Of a stretch of DNA of 64,000 nucleotides, positions 24,108 through 34,910 are shown piece by piece. The position numbers and the translations under genes are program-made. Positions within the stretch are counted from its first letter, which is position 1, and each line of letters begins with the position of its first letter. The notes beneath the pieces were generated by a model. That model was not told where the DNA came from. It ran no database searches and saw nothing but the letters and a program-made list of their open reading frames with translations. The stretch spans positions 85,570,961 through 85,634,960 of the forward strand of contig NC_068356.1 of assembly GCF_020536995.1 (NCBI RefSeq), in the 5' to 3' direction. The stretch is from Dreissena polymorpha. Lineage: Eukaryota > Mollusca > Bivalvia > Myida > Dreissenidae.

Positions 24108-24737
24108 TTCAAAGAGAGAACTCACCAGTTAAAGTTATGGTAGCCAGAAATAGATCATCCTTTTAACTTAAGCCTACATCTTCGTTATCAAATTTTGGAC
24201 TTCGAAATTCAGCTATCTCTTCACATGTCATTTATTGTTTACATCTGTCTTGTAATCATTATACACAACTATTTTTCAATATACGGTTTTCGACGATCAA
24301 ACATTAACTTAAACATAATTGGATTATGATTAGTTATGCGAAGAATTACCTGCAGCTATGCAGCTCTATTTTCACTTTCAGTTATCGTTTAAAACTACAC
24401 CATACGTTAACTAGGTTACACACTAACACGAACAATTAAATTCATTAATCGTCCGACTGGTATATTGCAATTATATAGCCGATTAAATGGGCGTATTAAC
24501 ATTACAGGTAAGCGGAAATAATACATAAAGTAATGGATATACCTCTGAATATTGATATATTCTATGTGTCCTATACAGCTGAGAGGTTGACGTTAAATAA
24601 AGATTCTTGTATCTTGTATCTTGTATATTGAGGTGCAGACGATTTTTTACCGGTGGTTCAGGTGTGGAAAAAATCAAGACCTTTTGGTTTTAGAAAACGT
24701 CGAAGAACCTACTAAAAATAAATTGAGGGTAGTATAG
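24108..24737. other. No gene; LINE-like tail at about 24590-24630
   Basis: AT-rich DNA. AATAAAGATTCTTGTATC followed by repeated TCTTGTA (about 24596-24628) looks like the 3' end of a CR1-like retrotransposon whose body is not recognisable. Confidence 0.4.
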
Positions 24738-25352
24738 GTGATACAATTATCTGAATTGAGTGATATTGTTCATATTGTTTCCAATATATTTGATTCACAC
24801 GACAAAAATAAACAAAAATGGTATAATACGGAATGTGAACACAAACGTAAAGAATATAAGAATGCTTTATACAAATACAATACTATTAATAACGAGCTTA
24901 ATCGCCAGTCAGTATTTGAAAAAAGAAAGCTTACAAATATTATTGCCGTAAATGCAAGTCAGATTTTAATCGTACGTTAGGACGCAAGATGGACAGTATG
25001 AAATCAATATCCCCTAAAGAATTTTGGAAACTGTTCCAGAAAAGATCCACGAACCCGAACGCAGAAACAATTGATTTAAAAGAGTTCGTTGAACACTTTA
25101 AAAACCTGGCGATAAATGAAGGTAGTTTAAATAATGAGATCAGTGTTAATTTTGTTCGCAACTTTGACAGCAACCATTACTCTGAAAGTTCCTACCCGGG
25201 ACTCGATAGACCCATATCATTGGAAGAAATTGTCAAGGCCACAACGCGATAAGGTAATAATAAGGCGTGTTCTTCGGACAATATTATCTTCGAATATTTT
25301 AAAGAAAGTGTACATTTAATAGGTAACGCATTGGAATTGTTATTTACTCATA
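24738..25352 (+). mobile_element. LINE ORF2 fragment (linker to start of RT)
   Basis: Frames encode QKWYNTECEHKRKEYKNAL, then (after a shift near 24950) SPKEFWKLFQKRS, SLNNEISVNFVRN and PISLEEIVKA, and finally (another frame) SVHLIGNALELLFTHI. This order matches the region between the APE endonuclease and the RT core of non-LTR retrotransposons. The copy has at least two frameshifts and stops before the RT catalytic box, next to a T-rich run (25353 on). It is an old fragment with no function. Confidence 0.75.
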
Positions 25353-25764
25353 TTCTTTTTTTTCTTTTTTTTATTCAATTTATACATACATCTCGTATAC
25401 ATATGAAAAACAAGATTACCTGTATACATTGACAACATCAACATCAACATATCAATTATTGTTATTAAAGTATAATAATATTATATACAGTTTCTGCATA
25501 GAAGTTGAAGTCAATTTTAGAGATGATGCTTAAATATTATATAAAAAAATGAAAAAGAGAGAAGGACGAGAGAAAATTCCTTAAGGGGTTTCAGTAGAGA
25601 AAAACATGGAAAAGGTAAGACGGAAAGGAATACTACGATATAGGGAAGATCATGTTAGAAAGTGACAAATTTCTGCCATTTGTATTTGTTCAAGTCTATT
25701 TTAATTTATCAAACGCTAATGTTTCTTACTATTTAATTTTCATTGCGAGAGCTTTTTTGAAAGA
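25353..25764. other. No gene seen
   Basis: T-rich then A/G-rich intergenic DNA with no supported feature. Confidence 0.5.
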
Positions 25765-26232
25765 TGCCCTCCCCCCTCCCCCTCCCCCCCCCCTCCCCCT
25801 CTCCCCCCCCCCCTCCCCCTCTCCCCCCTCCCCCCTCCTCCCCCCCTATTTTTTTTTAAGATCATCTCACAAATGACCACCACACTATACCCCCACCCCA
25901 CCCCCCCATTTTTTTTTTAAGATCATCTCACAAATTACCACCACACCCTCACACTATACCCCACCCACCCCTAAATTTTTTTTAAACGGTTATGTTTGAA
26001 AAACCGTCCAACCATCGCACCCAAACAATCCCCCCCCCATCGCCCCCCCCCCCGATTTTTTTTTTCGCTTTTTTGTTTTTTGGAAGATAATGTAATAAAT
26101 GTCCACAACCCCACACTATACACCCCTCTTCACTCCACCCCTCCCTCCTTTGTGATTGAAAATGAGAGTCCCTTCACCTTTAAAAAGAAAATAGATGAGC
26201 GGTCTGCACCCGCAAGGCGGTGCTCTTGTTTC
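25765..26232 (-). repeat. F8 head, inverted copy
   Basis: C-runs and A/T-runs (25765-26075), then on the minus strand ACAAGAGCACCGCCTTGCGG, GTGCAGACCGCTCATCTATT and AATGAGAGTCCCTTCACC (reading of the plus strand). Same family as 8533-9058 but inverted and lacking the F7-type body. Confidence 0.78.
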
Positions 26233-26609
26233 ATCTCTGATAGGTGTTTCTTGTTAGATTTATGTTTTAGCAATCGCATAAACAACAAAGGTATGTAATA
26301 CGGATCCTTTACACCCATTATTTCTCCTTCTTTCTGTATTTGCGCGATGATGATCTGAAATATTAACTTTATGACACTATATTTTTTAAATCTTTTTCTA
26401 TAGAGAGGAATGTAGTAGATACTTGTTGGTAAATTCATTTCATCGTGCCTCAAAAAGTCGTAACTCTATTGCTCTGGTATCTTTCCTACCATTGAGTAAT
26501 TAAATGATAATTAAATTGAATGCGTTTTAATTCCCTTTTATTATTGTTTAATTTGAGTTACAATGCTATGAGGTTAATTTTTATTTACACTTAAATGTAA
26601 CATGAATAT

Positions 26610-26790
26610 TGCTGGGCCAGGTGTGAGGTTGAGCGCTCTAAAACCCGTTTAAACCCCCAATGCTTTGCATTGACCGTTCTAAGGCGTGACCCCAGCTTTA
26701 TTCTTATTTGTGTTTATGTTGTTTTGTATTGTGCTGTTTTGTACTGTTTGGGCAATTGGTCACTTGCCTTAAATAAAGGACCAACTGATT
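26610..26790 (+). repeat. Probable LINE 3' UTR fragment
   Basis: GTGTGAGGTTGAGCGCTCTA, AACCCCCAATGCTTTGCATT and GACCGTTCTAAGG form a GC-rich block that I associate with mollusc retrotransposon 3' ends. It is followed by TAAATAAAGG. The call rests on recall of the pattern only. Confidence 0.35.
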
Positions 26791-26831
26791 GTTTATGACA
26801 ATAATTCAATACTGCTCCAGCAGCTGGAGTT

Positions 26832-27032
26832 TCACTTCTTTATATTGTTCCCACTGAAGAAGCTTGTTTCATTCCATTCAGATTGCCATTGGGTTGTTGA
26901 TAGTTCACTGGTATGTGTCTCCTGTAGTAAACACACTGTGTAATTATTTTCATCAAACCATTTAAACAGGCTTTTTCTTTTATCACTGTTGTTTAAACCT
27001 CTGACATTGAGAGAGCATATTGTTTCACACAT
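26832..27032 (-). mobile_element. LINE endonuclease N-terminal fragment
   Basis: Minus-strand ORF CSLNVRGLNNSDKRKSLFKW then YTVCLLQETHTSE: the first two conserved motifs of the APE-type endonuclease of non-LTR retrotransposons (N in the LNVRG box, E in the QETH box). Only about 65 codons remain. The piece is followed on its 3' side by unrelated sequence. Confidence 0.8.
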
Positions 27033-27208
27033 TTTTTTTCAAATGGCTGCACTATTTATTGTATAATGAATCTTGCATATTTAGATGAAATGGTTGTGTT
27101 AAAAAATAGTTGAAAGACATGAATAACATGTATGGAAAAAAGTGCATGGTCGGTAGTTTCTGTATAAATGAAATAAAAAAAAAAAATATGCAGATAATTA
27201 TGACATGA

Positions 27209-27258
27209 GTGTATATATATATATATATACATACATACATACATATACACATACACAC

Positions 27259-27289
<31 letters not shown>

Positions 27290-27301
27290 CATACAAACAT
27301 A

Positions 27302-27366
<65 letters not shown>

Positions 27367-27367
27367 A

Positions 27368-27406
<39 letters not shown>
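27209..27406. repeat. TA/TACA microsatellite
   Basis: Mixed CATA/TACA tract turning into almost pure (TA)n at about 27305-27406. The long reading frames through it are artefacts. Confidence 0.95.
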
Positions 27407-27409
<3 letters not shown>

Positions 27410-27417
27410 TCAGATTG

Positions 27418-27449
27418 GGTAAAATGGTGGGTCAAACGTCCATTTTACC
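27418..27449. other. Perfect 10-bp hairpin
   Basis: GGTAAAATGG (27418-27427) and CCATTTTACC (27440-27449) form a perfect stem with a 12-nt loop, right beside the TA tract. It is followed by two copies of GTCGATTRTCGGG (27471-27502). It may be the end of a transposon carrying the gene at 27868. Confidence 0.5.
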
Positions 27450-27867
27450 GCCGTATTGTTGGGTCTTTAGTCGATTGTCGGGTCCCAAAGTCGATTATCG
27501 GGCACTTGGACCCGACAGTTGAAGACCCACTTAATAAAAGGCTGCTTAACATCCTCATGACTATTTTTTAATTCAAATTTGCGTATGTAATTTTACTCGA
27601 ATTGTCGGGCCTATATCTCCCATTCGCAAACTTTAGATCAAACTCCTCACGGCAGTTACTTCCCTTGGGCATCTTCTAGAATAAGGGAGGCCACTGAGCC
27701 CTTTTCGGAAAGTCGCATATCTCCCCTGAGTATTCTCCGGAATTGGAGGTTCTCAATCGCTGGCATTCGGTACCCCTCGCAGATTATCATAATACTTATC
27801 CGATGTTTGACGGAAAGGGCCGAGAATGTGCGATTGAATCGCTGGGTAGTATTGATTTCCAGTAACA

Positions 27868-28444
27868 ATGGCGTCGAATGAGAAAGAAAACGATCGTTAT
27901 CTGTCTGACATCGAAATTGACAAATTAAGTGTTGCACAATTGAAGGATTATTTACGATTTCATAATCATTATGTGTCAGGGAATAAGAATGAACTTGTCT
28001 TGAGGACAAAAGGCGTACAAAAGCTAGGATTAAATGATCGACAGCTGCACAGGAATGCGGAAGTAAATTATGAAAAAAGGAAAACAGAAAAACTTTTTAC
28101 GCCACTCGGTGAAAAGCTGCCACATCCAGATGTATTAAAAACGTTGAGTAGTGACTTAATGGACTTTCCTACATTAATAGATAGTGACATCTACAATTAT
28201 TTTGTGCTGAAAATGAACACACAAAAACAATTGAGATCAAAAAATTGTATTATGTTTACAGACATAAACACAGTATTTTGTACCATGACATAAGTGACAA
28301 ATGGGAACATTGTTTTGTTAAATGCAAAGTATTACCATCACTACCGAGTGCAAATGTGAAAGAAAACCCAGATCACAGTGTGTGGCTCTGTCTGTCAAAG
28401 GTCACTGGACAGGTTCATTCAGCGGAATGTAATTGCACAGCCGG
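27868..28444 (+). pseudogene. SAP-SWIM-YqaJ type gene, exon 1 (broken)
   Basis: Starts at an ATGGCG in good context. Residues about 12-50 form a SAP-like DNA-binding helix pair (IDKLSVAQLKDYLRFHN, GNKNELVLRTKGV). A middle region has EKLFTPLGEKLPHPDVLKT, and the exon ends with the first half of a SWIM zinc finger (VTGQVHSAECNCTAG). Donor GTGAGT at 28445; phase 2. The family is a multi-copy invertebrate protein that combines SAP, SWIM and a YqaJ exonuclease-like domain. Whether it is a host gene family or carried by a DNA transposon is unsettled. The reading frame does not stay open along the gene: about two breaks are seen in what remains, and the 3' part is missing, so I treat it as a fossil copy. 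Confidence 0.7.
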
Positions 28445-28808
28445 GTGAGTGTACACAGTTTTTCATATAAGTTCTTGCAATATTGAAACGAGGTTATAAA
28501 TAATTTATCAAGAGACATGCCTCTGTTACAATCCTAGTTGCAATAATCCAACTCCCAGCTATATTTACCCTCTGGGTTGTGAGGTGTACGAATGTACTCA
28601 TAAACCCTCAGAGCATTCAAGAAGAACTAGTAGTTACGATCCCCGAATCGGCATTATACCAATCATTTTCATAGATCTATATACTGGTCACAAGCTATTC
28701 TCGGGATGGACCAGTTTCTGGGAAATTTTCATCAAAATTTAGATGCTCGAGCAAAAAAAAAAGTGCAGTTTGAAAGTATGTCTAATTATTATGTTTATAT
28801 ATTTTCAG

Positions 28809-29404
28809 GAGCGGAGAAGCATGTATCCATATTGGTGCATTTATGTATGCCCTTTCTGATCTCACTGCTAAAAAGAAGGACGGCACTCTAAGATCAACCT
28901 CAAAAAAATGCGTGTGGGACAGATTTAATAATCCCCGGAAAAGAAAGCGAACGCCTAAAAAGTCTAGCGAATTTACATTTCGGAAACATACCTTTGAGTC
29001 AAAATTAGAGCCAGTCGAAAATAACACCAGAAAAGAACTTCTTGCGATTTCTGTAAATGAGAACAGTTTCCGTTCAAAACTCGAAAATATGCAACCCAAC
29101 AGCTGGATGGCTTTTGAACTTTGTAGAAGAGAAGGAAGAGGTGAAATTACCAAAGTTTATAGAAATTGGATATAACTTTAGTGATAGCGTAGATCTGAAT
29201 AGTGAAACTGTGAAGGATAAAATGTCGAAAATGATGGATATGCTACAAATGGATGAACTTGAATGCCAAAGTATTGAAAAATTAACCAGAGGTCAGGGAA
29301 AGAACGTACTTTGGGAAGATGAAAGAAAATTACGTGTAACTGCATCCAATTTTGGTGAAGTAATTTTACTGAAACAAGAGACTGAAAGATTTAAAAGAAA
29401 TTGA
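28809..29404 (+). pseudogene. SAP-SWIM-YqaJ type gene, exon 2 (broken, truncated)
   Basis: Acceptor ATATTTTCAG before 28809 and a joining phase that fits exon 1. The junction completes the SWIM finger: CNC in exon 1, then GEACIHIGAFMYALSD with the second Cys-x-His. A basic stretch (NNPRKRKRTPKKSS) follows, then NPTAGWLLNFVEEKEEVKLP and LTRGQGKNVLWEDERKLRVT ASNFGEV, the entry to the YqaJ exonuclease-like fold. The catalytic part beyond this is absent. An M2 MITE lies 128 bp downstream. Broken; no function expected. Confidence 0.68.
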
Positions 29405-29531
29405 GTGCAATCTTTAAAGAATAGTAACAAATATGAATTTAAGATCACAATTGTGAATTTCTCGCAAGCTTACCCTTGCTCCTAGAATATGTTTTTATAA
29501 TTTTGATGTCTCACTTTTCTCTAGAGATTAA

Positions 29532-29751
29532 CCCTTTACTTCTTAAATATGTATTTTCAAGCTTTTGTAGTTCCTTAAAAAGTTAAATGTAATAAAGTAC
29601 CTTTATTACTAAATTTAAGTTTTAAAGGCTTCATTTCCAACCCTTAAATACTGATGAGCAGCAAACAGTATAAAACCTGAACAGACTGCGAGTTACTAGC
29701 ATGCTGTTCTGGTTTTATGCTGTTTTCACTGTGCTTCCAAGTGGAATAGGG
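29532..29751. mobile_element. M2 MITE (TTAA target), copy 3
   Basis: 220-bp element with ends CCCTTTACTTC and GGAATAGGG between TTAA at 29528-29531 and 29752-29755. This is the best-kept ends of the M2 family here. Inner block: AGTTTTAAAGGCTTCATTTC and GCAGCAAACAGTATAAAACC. Confidence 0.78.
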
Positions 29752-29755
29752 TTAA

Positions 29756-30388
29756 ATAACAAAAGTTAACGCCAGATCAGAAAATAATTTAAGTAACAAC
29801 AGTACAGGACATCATTGAGGTCCCTCCTTTTTTATGTTTCAATAGTCATTTAGCTCTACAAAGCATATAAATATTGTACATAAAAGTGTATGAATGTATA
29901 AATATTTATCAACTGTTCATATTATGAATTTTACAGTAGTACATGTAGAATGCTTTTCAACGATTTGTGTACGGTTCATTAATACCATCACAACGTGATT
30001 GTCAATTGTTATTCCGCTAAATTGATTTGCTCTTAAAATGATAAATCATAAAAAGAACTTTTGCTATGTTATTATCCATCACTTATTACCTTACCTGTGT
30101 TTGGAGAAAAACCGAAGGGTTTACGATAATAATCTGTTTCAAAATGTTAAAATGATATGAAATTAATGAGTGGCAAGCATGAACCAAATTAAGAAAATCA
30201 ACACAGAGGTATCAACAGCTGCATCTTATTAAAAATCTGTGCACAATGCTTTTTGTCCAAGTATAGATCATTTCAGAACCCCATTGAGTTAATAGACACC
30301 TTGGAAGCTTTGCTGGTATGACTTCTGCTTTACATCTGACAAGTACTCTGCAGGTGTTGCTACTTGTATCAGAAATCTTGGTTTTAAA
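29756..30388. other. No gene seen
   Basis: AT-rich DNA without supported features. Confidence 0.5.
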
Positions 30389-30949
30389 CAAGAGCTGTCA
30401 CCATAGGATGACTTATGCCCCCTATATACGCTTGATAGAAGTTATGAGCATTTTCCCAAACCTAAATGCATATTTCGAAACCTAAACACGGACCCTAAGT
30501 TTAAGGTCAAGGTCACAGGGGTCAAAGTTTGTGTGCATATGGAAAGGCCTTGACCATATACACATGCATGCCAAATATGAAAATGCTATCTGAAGCGACA
30601 TAGAAGTTATGAGCATTTTTCGAAACCTAAACGCAAAGTGTGACGGACAGACCGACAGACAGTCCGATCACTATAGCGACATAGAAGTTATGAGCTTTTT
30701 TCGAAACCTAAATGCATATTCGAAACCTAAACGCGGACCCTTAGTTTAAGGTCAAGGTCACAGGGGTCAAAATTTGTGTGCGTATGGAAAAGCTTTGTCC
30801 ATATACACATGCATGCCAAATATGAAATTGCTATCCAAAGCGACATAGCAGTTATGAGGATTTTTCGAAACCTAAACGCAAAGTGTGACGGACGGACAGA
30901 CCGACAGACAGTCTGATCACTATATGCCCTCCTTCGGGGGCATAAAAAT
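30389..30949 (+). repeat. Family F4 tandem-core element, complete
   Basis: Starts ACAAGAGCTGTCACCATAGG (5' hairpin) and TTATGCCCCC. It has two units, each with AGAAGTTATGAGC, TTTCGAAACCTAAACGC and AAGGTCAAGGTCACAGGGGT. The GACGGACAGACCGACAGAC linker occurs twice (about 30640-30668 and 30888-30912), so a whole unit including the linker was duplicated. The terminal hairpin ATGCCCTCC-TTCG-GGGGGCAT is at 30924-30943, then AAAAATT. Confidence 0.85.
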
Positions 30950-31483
30950 TCTTGACGGGTTTATTGCTCCCAATTATAAATTAACTGTTGATTAAGTCTT
31001 CAGTAGCAGTACTAAACCTTAAAGACAAACATTTACTTAGGTATACAAAAGAAATCTGTGTTTTCAACGCTCTGTGTCAATTAATGTATGTAAACTTGAA
31101 TCCAGTACAATATTTATCAGAATTTCAGTCTTATAATTTGTTTGGTCTTACAAAACTGCTTTCAAGCAAGAAAACATGTATAAATATATTGGCACAAACA
31201 CACAAACGCAGAAACACAATTTTCTTTTTTGCCTGAAAATGTTTGTATGGAATATGAGACAAGAAAATAATAATCAGTAACAATTTTATTTTCACAAATG
31301 AAAGCTGACTGTAAAATGTGAAATTAAGTATTATTCACATAATTACATAGTATATTACTTATACATACATGCAATGGTCAAACACTTCTAGTTAAATTGT
31401 ATACTGAATTTCTCACAAAGTTCACTTGTTCAGCTTCTTATCAAACTTAATTTGTACTAGTTTTAAGGAGCCACTTTTCCAGT
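30950..31483. other. No gene seen
   Basis: AT-rich DNA; an 82-codon ORF at 30988 lacks any recognisable domain. Confidence 0.45.
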
Positions 31484-31849
31484 TTATATTAGCATGACTA
31501 TTTTCAGTTTATAAACACACTTTATTTTCCGGGGACAGGTTTTTCGTGCTAACCCTGCTTTCATTCCAACACTGACCTCATCAAATAAACACTCAAAAGT
31601 TCCAGCAGTTGGGATACCAGTGTAGAACAACACCTTATCGTCATCATCCCTTATATCCTCAAAGGTGAAGCTAGGCCGATCCACTTGTATCCCAACTGTC
31701 GACGTTTCAGTAGAAGTCTGGGTTGATATACTTCTGGGAACTCTCGTATCGTCGGTTTGAGTAACCACAGAAATCAGCTCCGGTTGCACTTGTTCACACT
31801 GATGACGGATTATGGCGGGTACTGGTGTAAACCTTCCATAGTCATGGAG
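31484..31849 (-). CDS. Transposase-derived gene, internal exon
   Basis: Minus-strand exon with acceptor TTTATTTCAG and phase 0, reading LHDYGRFTPVPAIIRHQCEQ and then a Ser/Thr-rich stretch (VVTQTDDTRVP, STQTSTETSTVG). It ends with FTFEDIRDDDDKVLFYTGIP TAGTFECLFDEV. The last motif is characteristic of the region before the HTH/DDE part of IS-like transposases (DDE_Tnp_4 with HTH_4, as in PIF/ISL2EU-type proteins and their THAP-domain relatives). The DDE catalytic domain itself is not in the window; the frame runs out shortly after. The gene is therefore a partial transposase or domesticated relative. A functional host gene cannot be excluded but is not supported. Confidence 0.55.
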   Translation of the reverse strand, partial: LHDYGRFTPVPAIIRHQCEQVQPELISVVTQTDDTRVPRSISTQTSTETSTVGIQVDRPSFTFEDIRDDDDKVLFYTGIPTAGTFECLFDEVSVGMKAGLARKTCPRKIKCVYKLKIVMLI

Positions 31850-31984
31850 CTGAAATAAATAAATACATTTTACAAGCAAAGTAAATGCAGTTTGAAGTAA
31901 AGATTATAGGTCTTTCTGTATTTTACTAAGGCATCACCAAACTGATAACTTCTTCAGTTTTTTTCTTTAAAAATGGGAAGAGCA

Positions 31985-32187
31985 TGAAAAACAACTATCT
32001 ATTTATACTGCCAAGTGCCCTTTCGAGCATGGTAGGCAGACATGGACATTATCGAGTCGGTTTCCTGGGAAGAACCAGTACTTGGTGTCCATGGAGGAGA
32101 TAATTAGAATGCTTCCCAAGTAAGGAGTGAACCCACTAACACCCGATCGCTAGGCGGATATCTCATCCACTACAACACCGCGACCTT
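31985..32187 (-). mobile_element. tRNA-derived SINE
   Basis: On the minus strand a tRNA-like head has an A-box-like GTTGTAGTGGATGAGAT and a B-box GTGGGTTCACTCC (32120-32187). A body follows with CATGGACACCAAGTACTGG, TTCTTCCCAGGAAACCGACT and CATGTCTGCCTACC. The head-body arrangement is that of a molluscan SINE. It lies in the intron of the transposase-like gene, same strand. Confidence 0.6.
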
Positions 32188-32199
32188 GAACTACAAATA

Positions 32200-33015
32200 T
32201 TTTTTTATGTCCCCCACTATAGAAGTGGGGGACATATTGTTTTTGCCCTGTCTGTTGGTTGGTCTGTTGGTTGGTTGGTTTGCGCCAACTTAAACATTTT
32301 GCAATAACTTTTGCTATATTGAATATAGCAACTTGATATTTGGCATGCATGAGTATCTCATGGAGCTGCACATTTTGAGTGGTGAAAGGTCAGAGGTCAA
32401 ATATATGTGGCCTAAATTGCTCATTTTATGAATACTTTTGCAATATTGAAGATAGCAACTCGATATTTGGCATGCATGTGTATCTCATGGAGCTGCACAT
32501 TTTGAGTGGTGAAAGGTCAAAGTCAAGGTCATCCTTCAAGGTCAGAGGTAAAACATATTTGTCCCAAATCGCTTATTTTATTAATACTTTTGAAATATTG
32601 AAGATAGCAACTTGATATTTGGCATGCATGTGTATCTCATGGAGCTGCACAATTTGAGTGGTGAAAGGTCAAGGTCATCCTTCAAGGTCAGAGGTCAAAT
32701 ATATGTGGCCCAAATCGCTTATTTTATGAATACACTTGCAATATTAAAGATAGCAACTTGATATTTGGCATGCACGTGTATCTCATGGAGCTGCACATTT
32801 TGAGTGGTGAAAGGTCAAGGTCATCCTTAAAGGTCAAATATATGGGTCAAAATTGCTCATGTAATGTCACTTCTGCAATATTGAAGCTAGCAATTTTATA
32901 TTTGAAATGCATGTGTATCTCATGGAGCTGCACATTTTGAGTGGTGAAGGGTCAAGGTCATCCTTCAAGGTCAAACATTATTTAGGGGGGACATTGTGTT
33001 TCACAAACGCATCTT
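32200..33015 (-). repeat. Family F2 tandem-core element, complete
   Basis: Reading on the plus strand it opens with the terminal hairpin ATGTCCCCCACT / AGTGGGGGACAT (32207-32218; 32224-32235, a perfect 12-bp stem) and a GTTGGTTGGTCTGTTGG linker. Five units of about 130 bp follow, each with GATATTTGGCATGCATGTG, CTCATGGAGCTGCACATTTT and GGTCAAGGTCATCCTTCAAG. It closes with the 5' head AGGGGGGACATTGTGTTTCA. It sits in the same intron as the SINE. Confidence 0.88.
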
Positions 33016-33069
33016 GTTTCAAATTATCTTTATTCAACAACATTTTGTAATAACGATAAAACAACTCAC

Positions 33070-33222
33070 TCTTAGAGATACGTCTAGTAGTGATGCACTG
33101 CTTTCAACCAACAAACCATCTGCCTCGTTCTCGAAACTCAAGTCTGGTGAACGGTTATCTGACATTTCCTCAGTTTCTGGTGTGGAATTCGTCTCATCTG
33201 CTTCAGGGCCATTTTCCAGAGT
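33070..33222 (-). CDS. Transposase-derived gene, upstream exon
   Basis: 153-bp minus-strand exon (51 codons, both borders phase 0): acceptor TTTACCTTACAG, donor GTGAGT. It encodes an acidic linker (TLENGPEADETNSTPETEEM, RSPDLSFENEADGL). Its end (SLLDVSLR) joins in frame to LHDYGRF of the exon at 31849. Acidic low-complexity linkers are usual between the N-terminal zinc finger and the transposase part in this class. The N-terminal exon was not found. Confidence 0.5.
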
Positions 33223-33402
33223 CTGTAAGGTAAACAAATAAAATTAAATCAGCACATCAAAGACCTAGAAATACACATACTTTTTCAAACTAACATGAAA
33301 GAATGATGTTCAGATACGTAATATTTATGCTTCTGTATCATGTTGTAAACACCGTCAGATTCTATACCGATAGAGTAACTGACCCATGTTCATTCTTGAA
33401 AC

Positions 33403-33480
33403 CTCGTATAGCCTAGTGGCAACATATCCGCTTCAAAATATCAGATACCATTGGTTCGATCCTCGGCTGTGAGCTACATA
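33403..33480 (+). repeat. tRNA-like sequence (SINE head or tRNA pseudogene)
   Basis: A-box-like TATAGCCTAGTGGCAACAT and B-box TTGGTTCGATCC lie 40 bp apart, with a plausible tRNA layout but poor stems. It is best read as a tRNA-derived SINE head; the body after it is not matched elsewhere in the window. Confidence 0.5.
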
Positions 33481-34700
33481 AAATAATCATGAACTGTGCC
33501 ATGGGTATGTCTGCCATTATCCCATGCTTGATTGTACCACAAGGAATCACTGATTGAATAGTAAGCTCGATTTTAATAATCCATCGGAATCGTTTTAAGG
33601 TGATAATCTGATTACACGCAGTGCGCAATCTGATTATGTGATGACTTAATTAGTATAAGTATTAATATGATTTAATAAGAATAGTATATGTGCCTTTTAT
33701 ACACGCGTTCAATGCCATAATACCGGTAAAATCATAAGTTGATTTAGATATCAGTACATTAAATAAATGTCTATATATTATAATCATACAATACGCAATT
33801 TTACAATGCCGAAGTAATGTTATTTACTGAAATAAGATCTATTTTCGCATGACACTGGCTGTATAGCAAGTAGTCTTATATAAATAAGAGCAACATTACT
33901 TCAAGCACGTACACTTAACAAAAGAGTTCTCCGTTTAAAAATGATGGTATTAAGGTGTTACTAAATATAAAATACCCAACAGCGGGCGAGCGTTTAATGC
34001 ACTTGCGCTTGATGAATAATGTTATACAATTATTATGGGCAAATTTATAATTTCAAAACATTATTAGTTGTTGATGTTATTCGCGTTCAATAAATACATC
34101 AGTTCTTCTTATCAACCTGATGCCTGTTGCCTGCTACAGTTTCTTATCATAATTGTATAAACTACAATACACCATCAGCGGCCGAGAGCAGAATACCGGC
34201 CGCTAAATAAATTGTGACTTGCATCAAATCTCAGGTCAAATTTCGATTGTTTTACAATAAAATACTAATATTTTATAATGTCAAGCACGTGCACTTAATA
34301 AAATACGATATGTCTTTATTTATTGTAGAATTTTGCAAAAGTAAAGCGCTTTATATATAGCAATGTTTTATTATTTCTTTCTAGTTACGTAAATAAACAA
34401 ACATAATTATGTATATAACATTTAATATTTGTACATAATTTATAAAAATAAATACAATGAAACGTGATGTTTGTGAAGTGCGCGTGACATTGAACTTCGA
34501 GTTAAGCGAAAGATGCGAATTAAATTACACATAATTAAAAACTGATACTATTCTGTCAGCATGTTTTATACTCCATCGCGCCAATAAATTCATCAAATTG
34601 TGTATACAAGCAAACGATGGAAATTATGACAGAAACCCAGCTTTTCAATAAAATGACCCTTAACATAACGCTAGCAGACCCGAATGAATATACTTTATTT
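33481..34700. other. No gene seen
   Basis: AT-rich DNA, no repeats or coding signals recognised. Confidence 0.5.
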
Positions 34701-34910
34701 GAGTCGTGTTCTGAGAAAACTGTGCATAATGCATGTGCTTAAAGTGTCGTCCCAGATTAGCCTGTACAATCCGCACGAATTATCAGGGACGGCACTTTCC
34801 GCTTTTATGACATTTTTCGTTTAAATGAAGTGTCTTTTTAGCAAAAATCCAATTTAGGGTCGACACTTTACGCACATGCATTATGCCCATTATTCCCAGA
34901 ACGCGACTCA
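34701..34910. mobile_element. M1 MITE copy, full length
   Basis: Best-preserved M1 copy: ends GAGTCGTGTTCTGAG and CCCAGAACGCGACTC form an inverted pair. Inside are GTCGTCCCAGATTAGCCTG and CGAATTATCAGGGACGGCAC, then TTTTTAGCAAAAATCCAATT. TTT-rich flanks may hide a short target duplication (ATTT on both sides). Non-coding, about 210 bp. Confidence 0.8.

Noticed and set aside
27052-27571. Long reading frames rich in Tyr/Ile on both strands
   Set aside because: They are translations of the TA/CATA microsatellite at 27209-27406.
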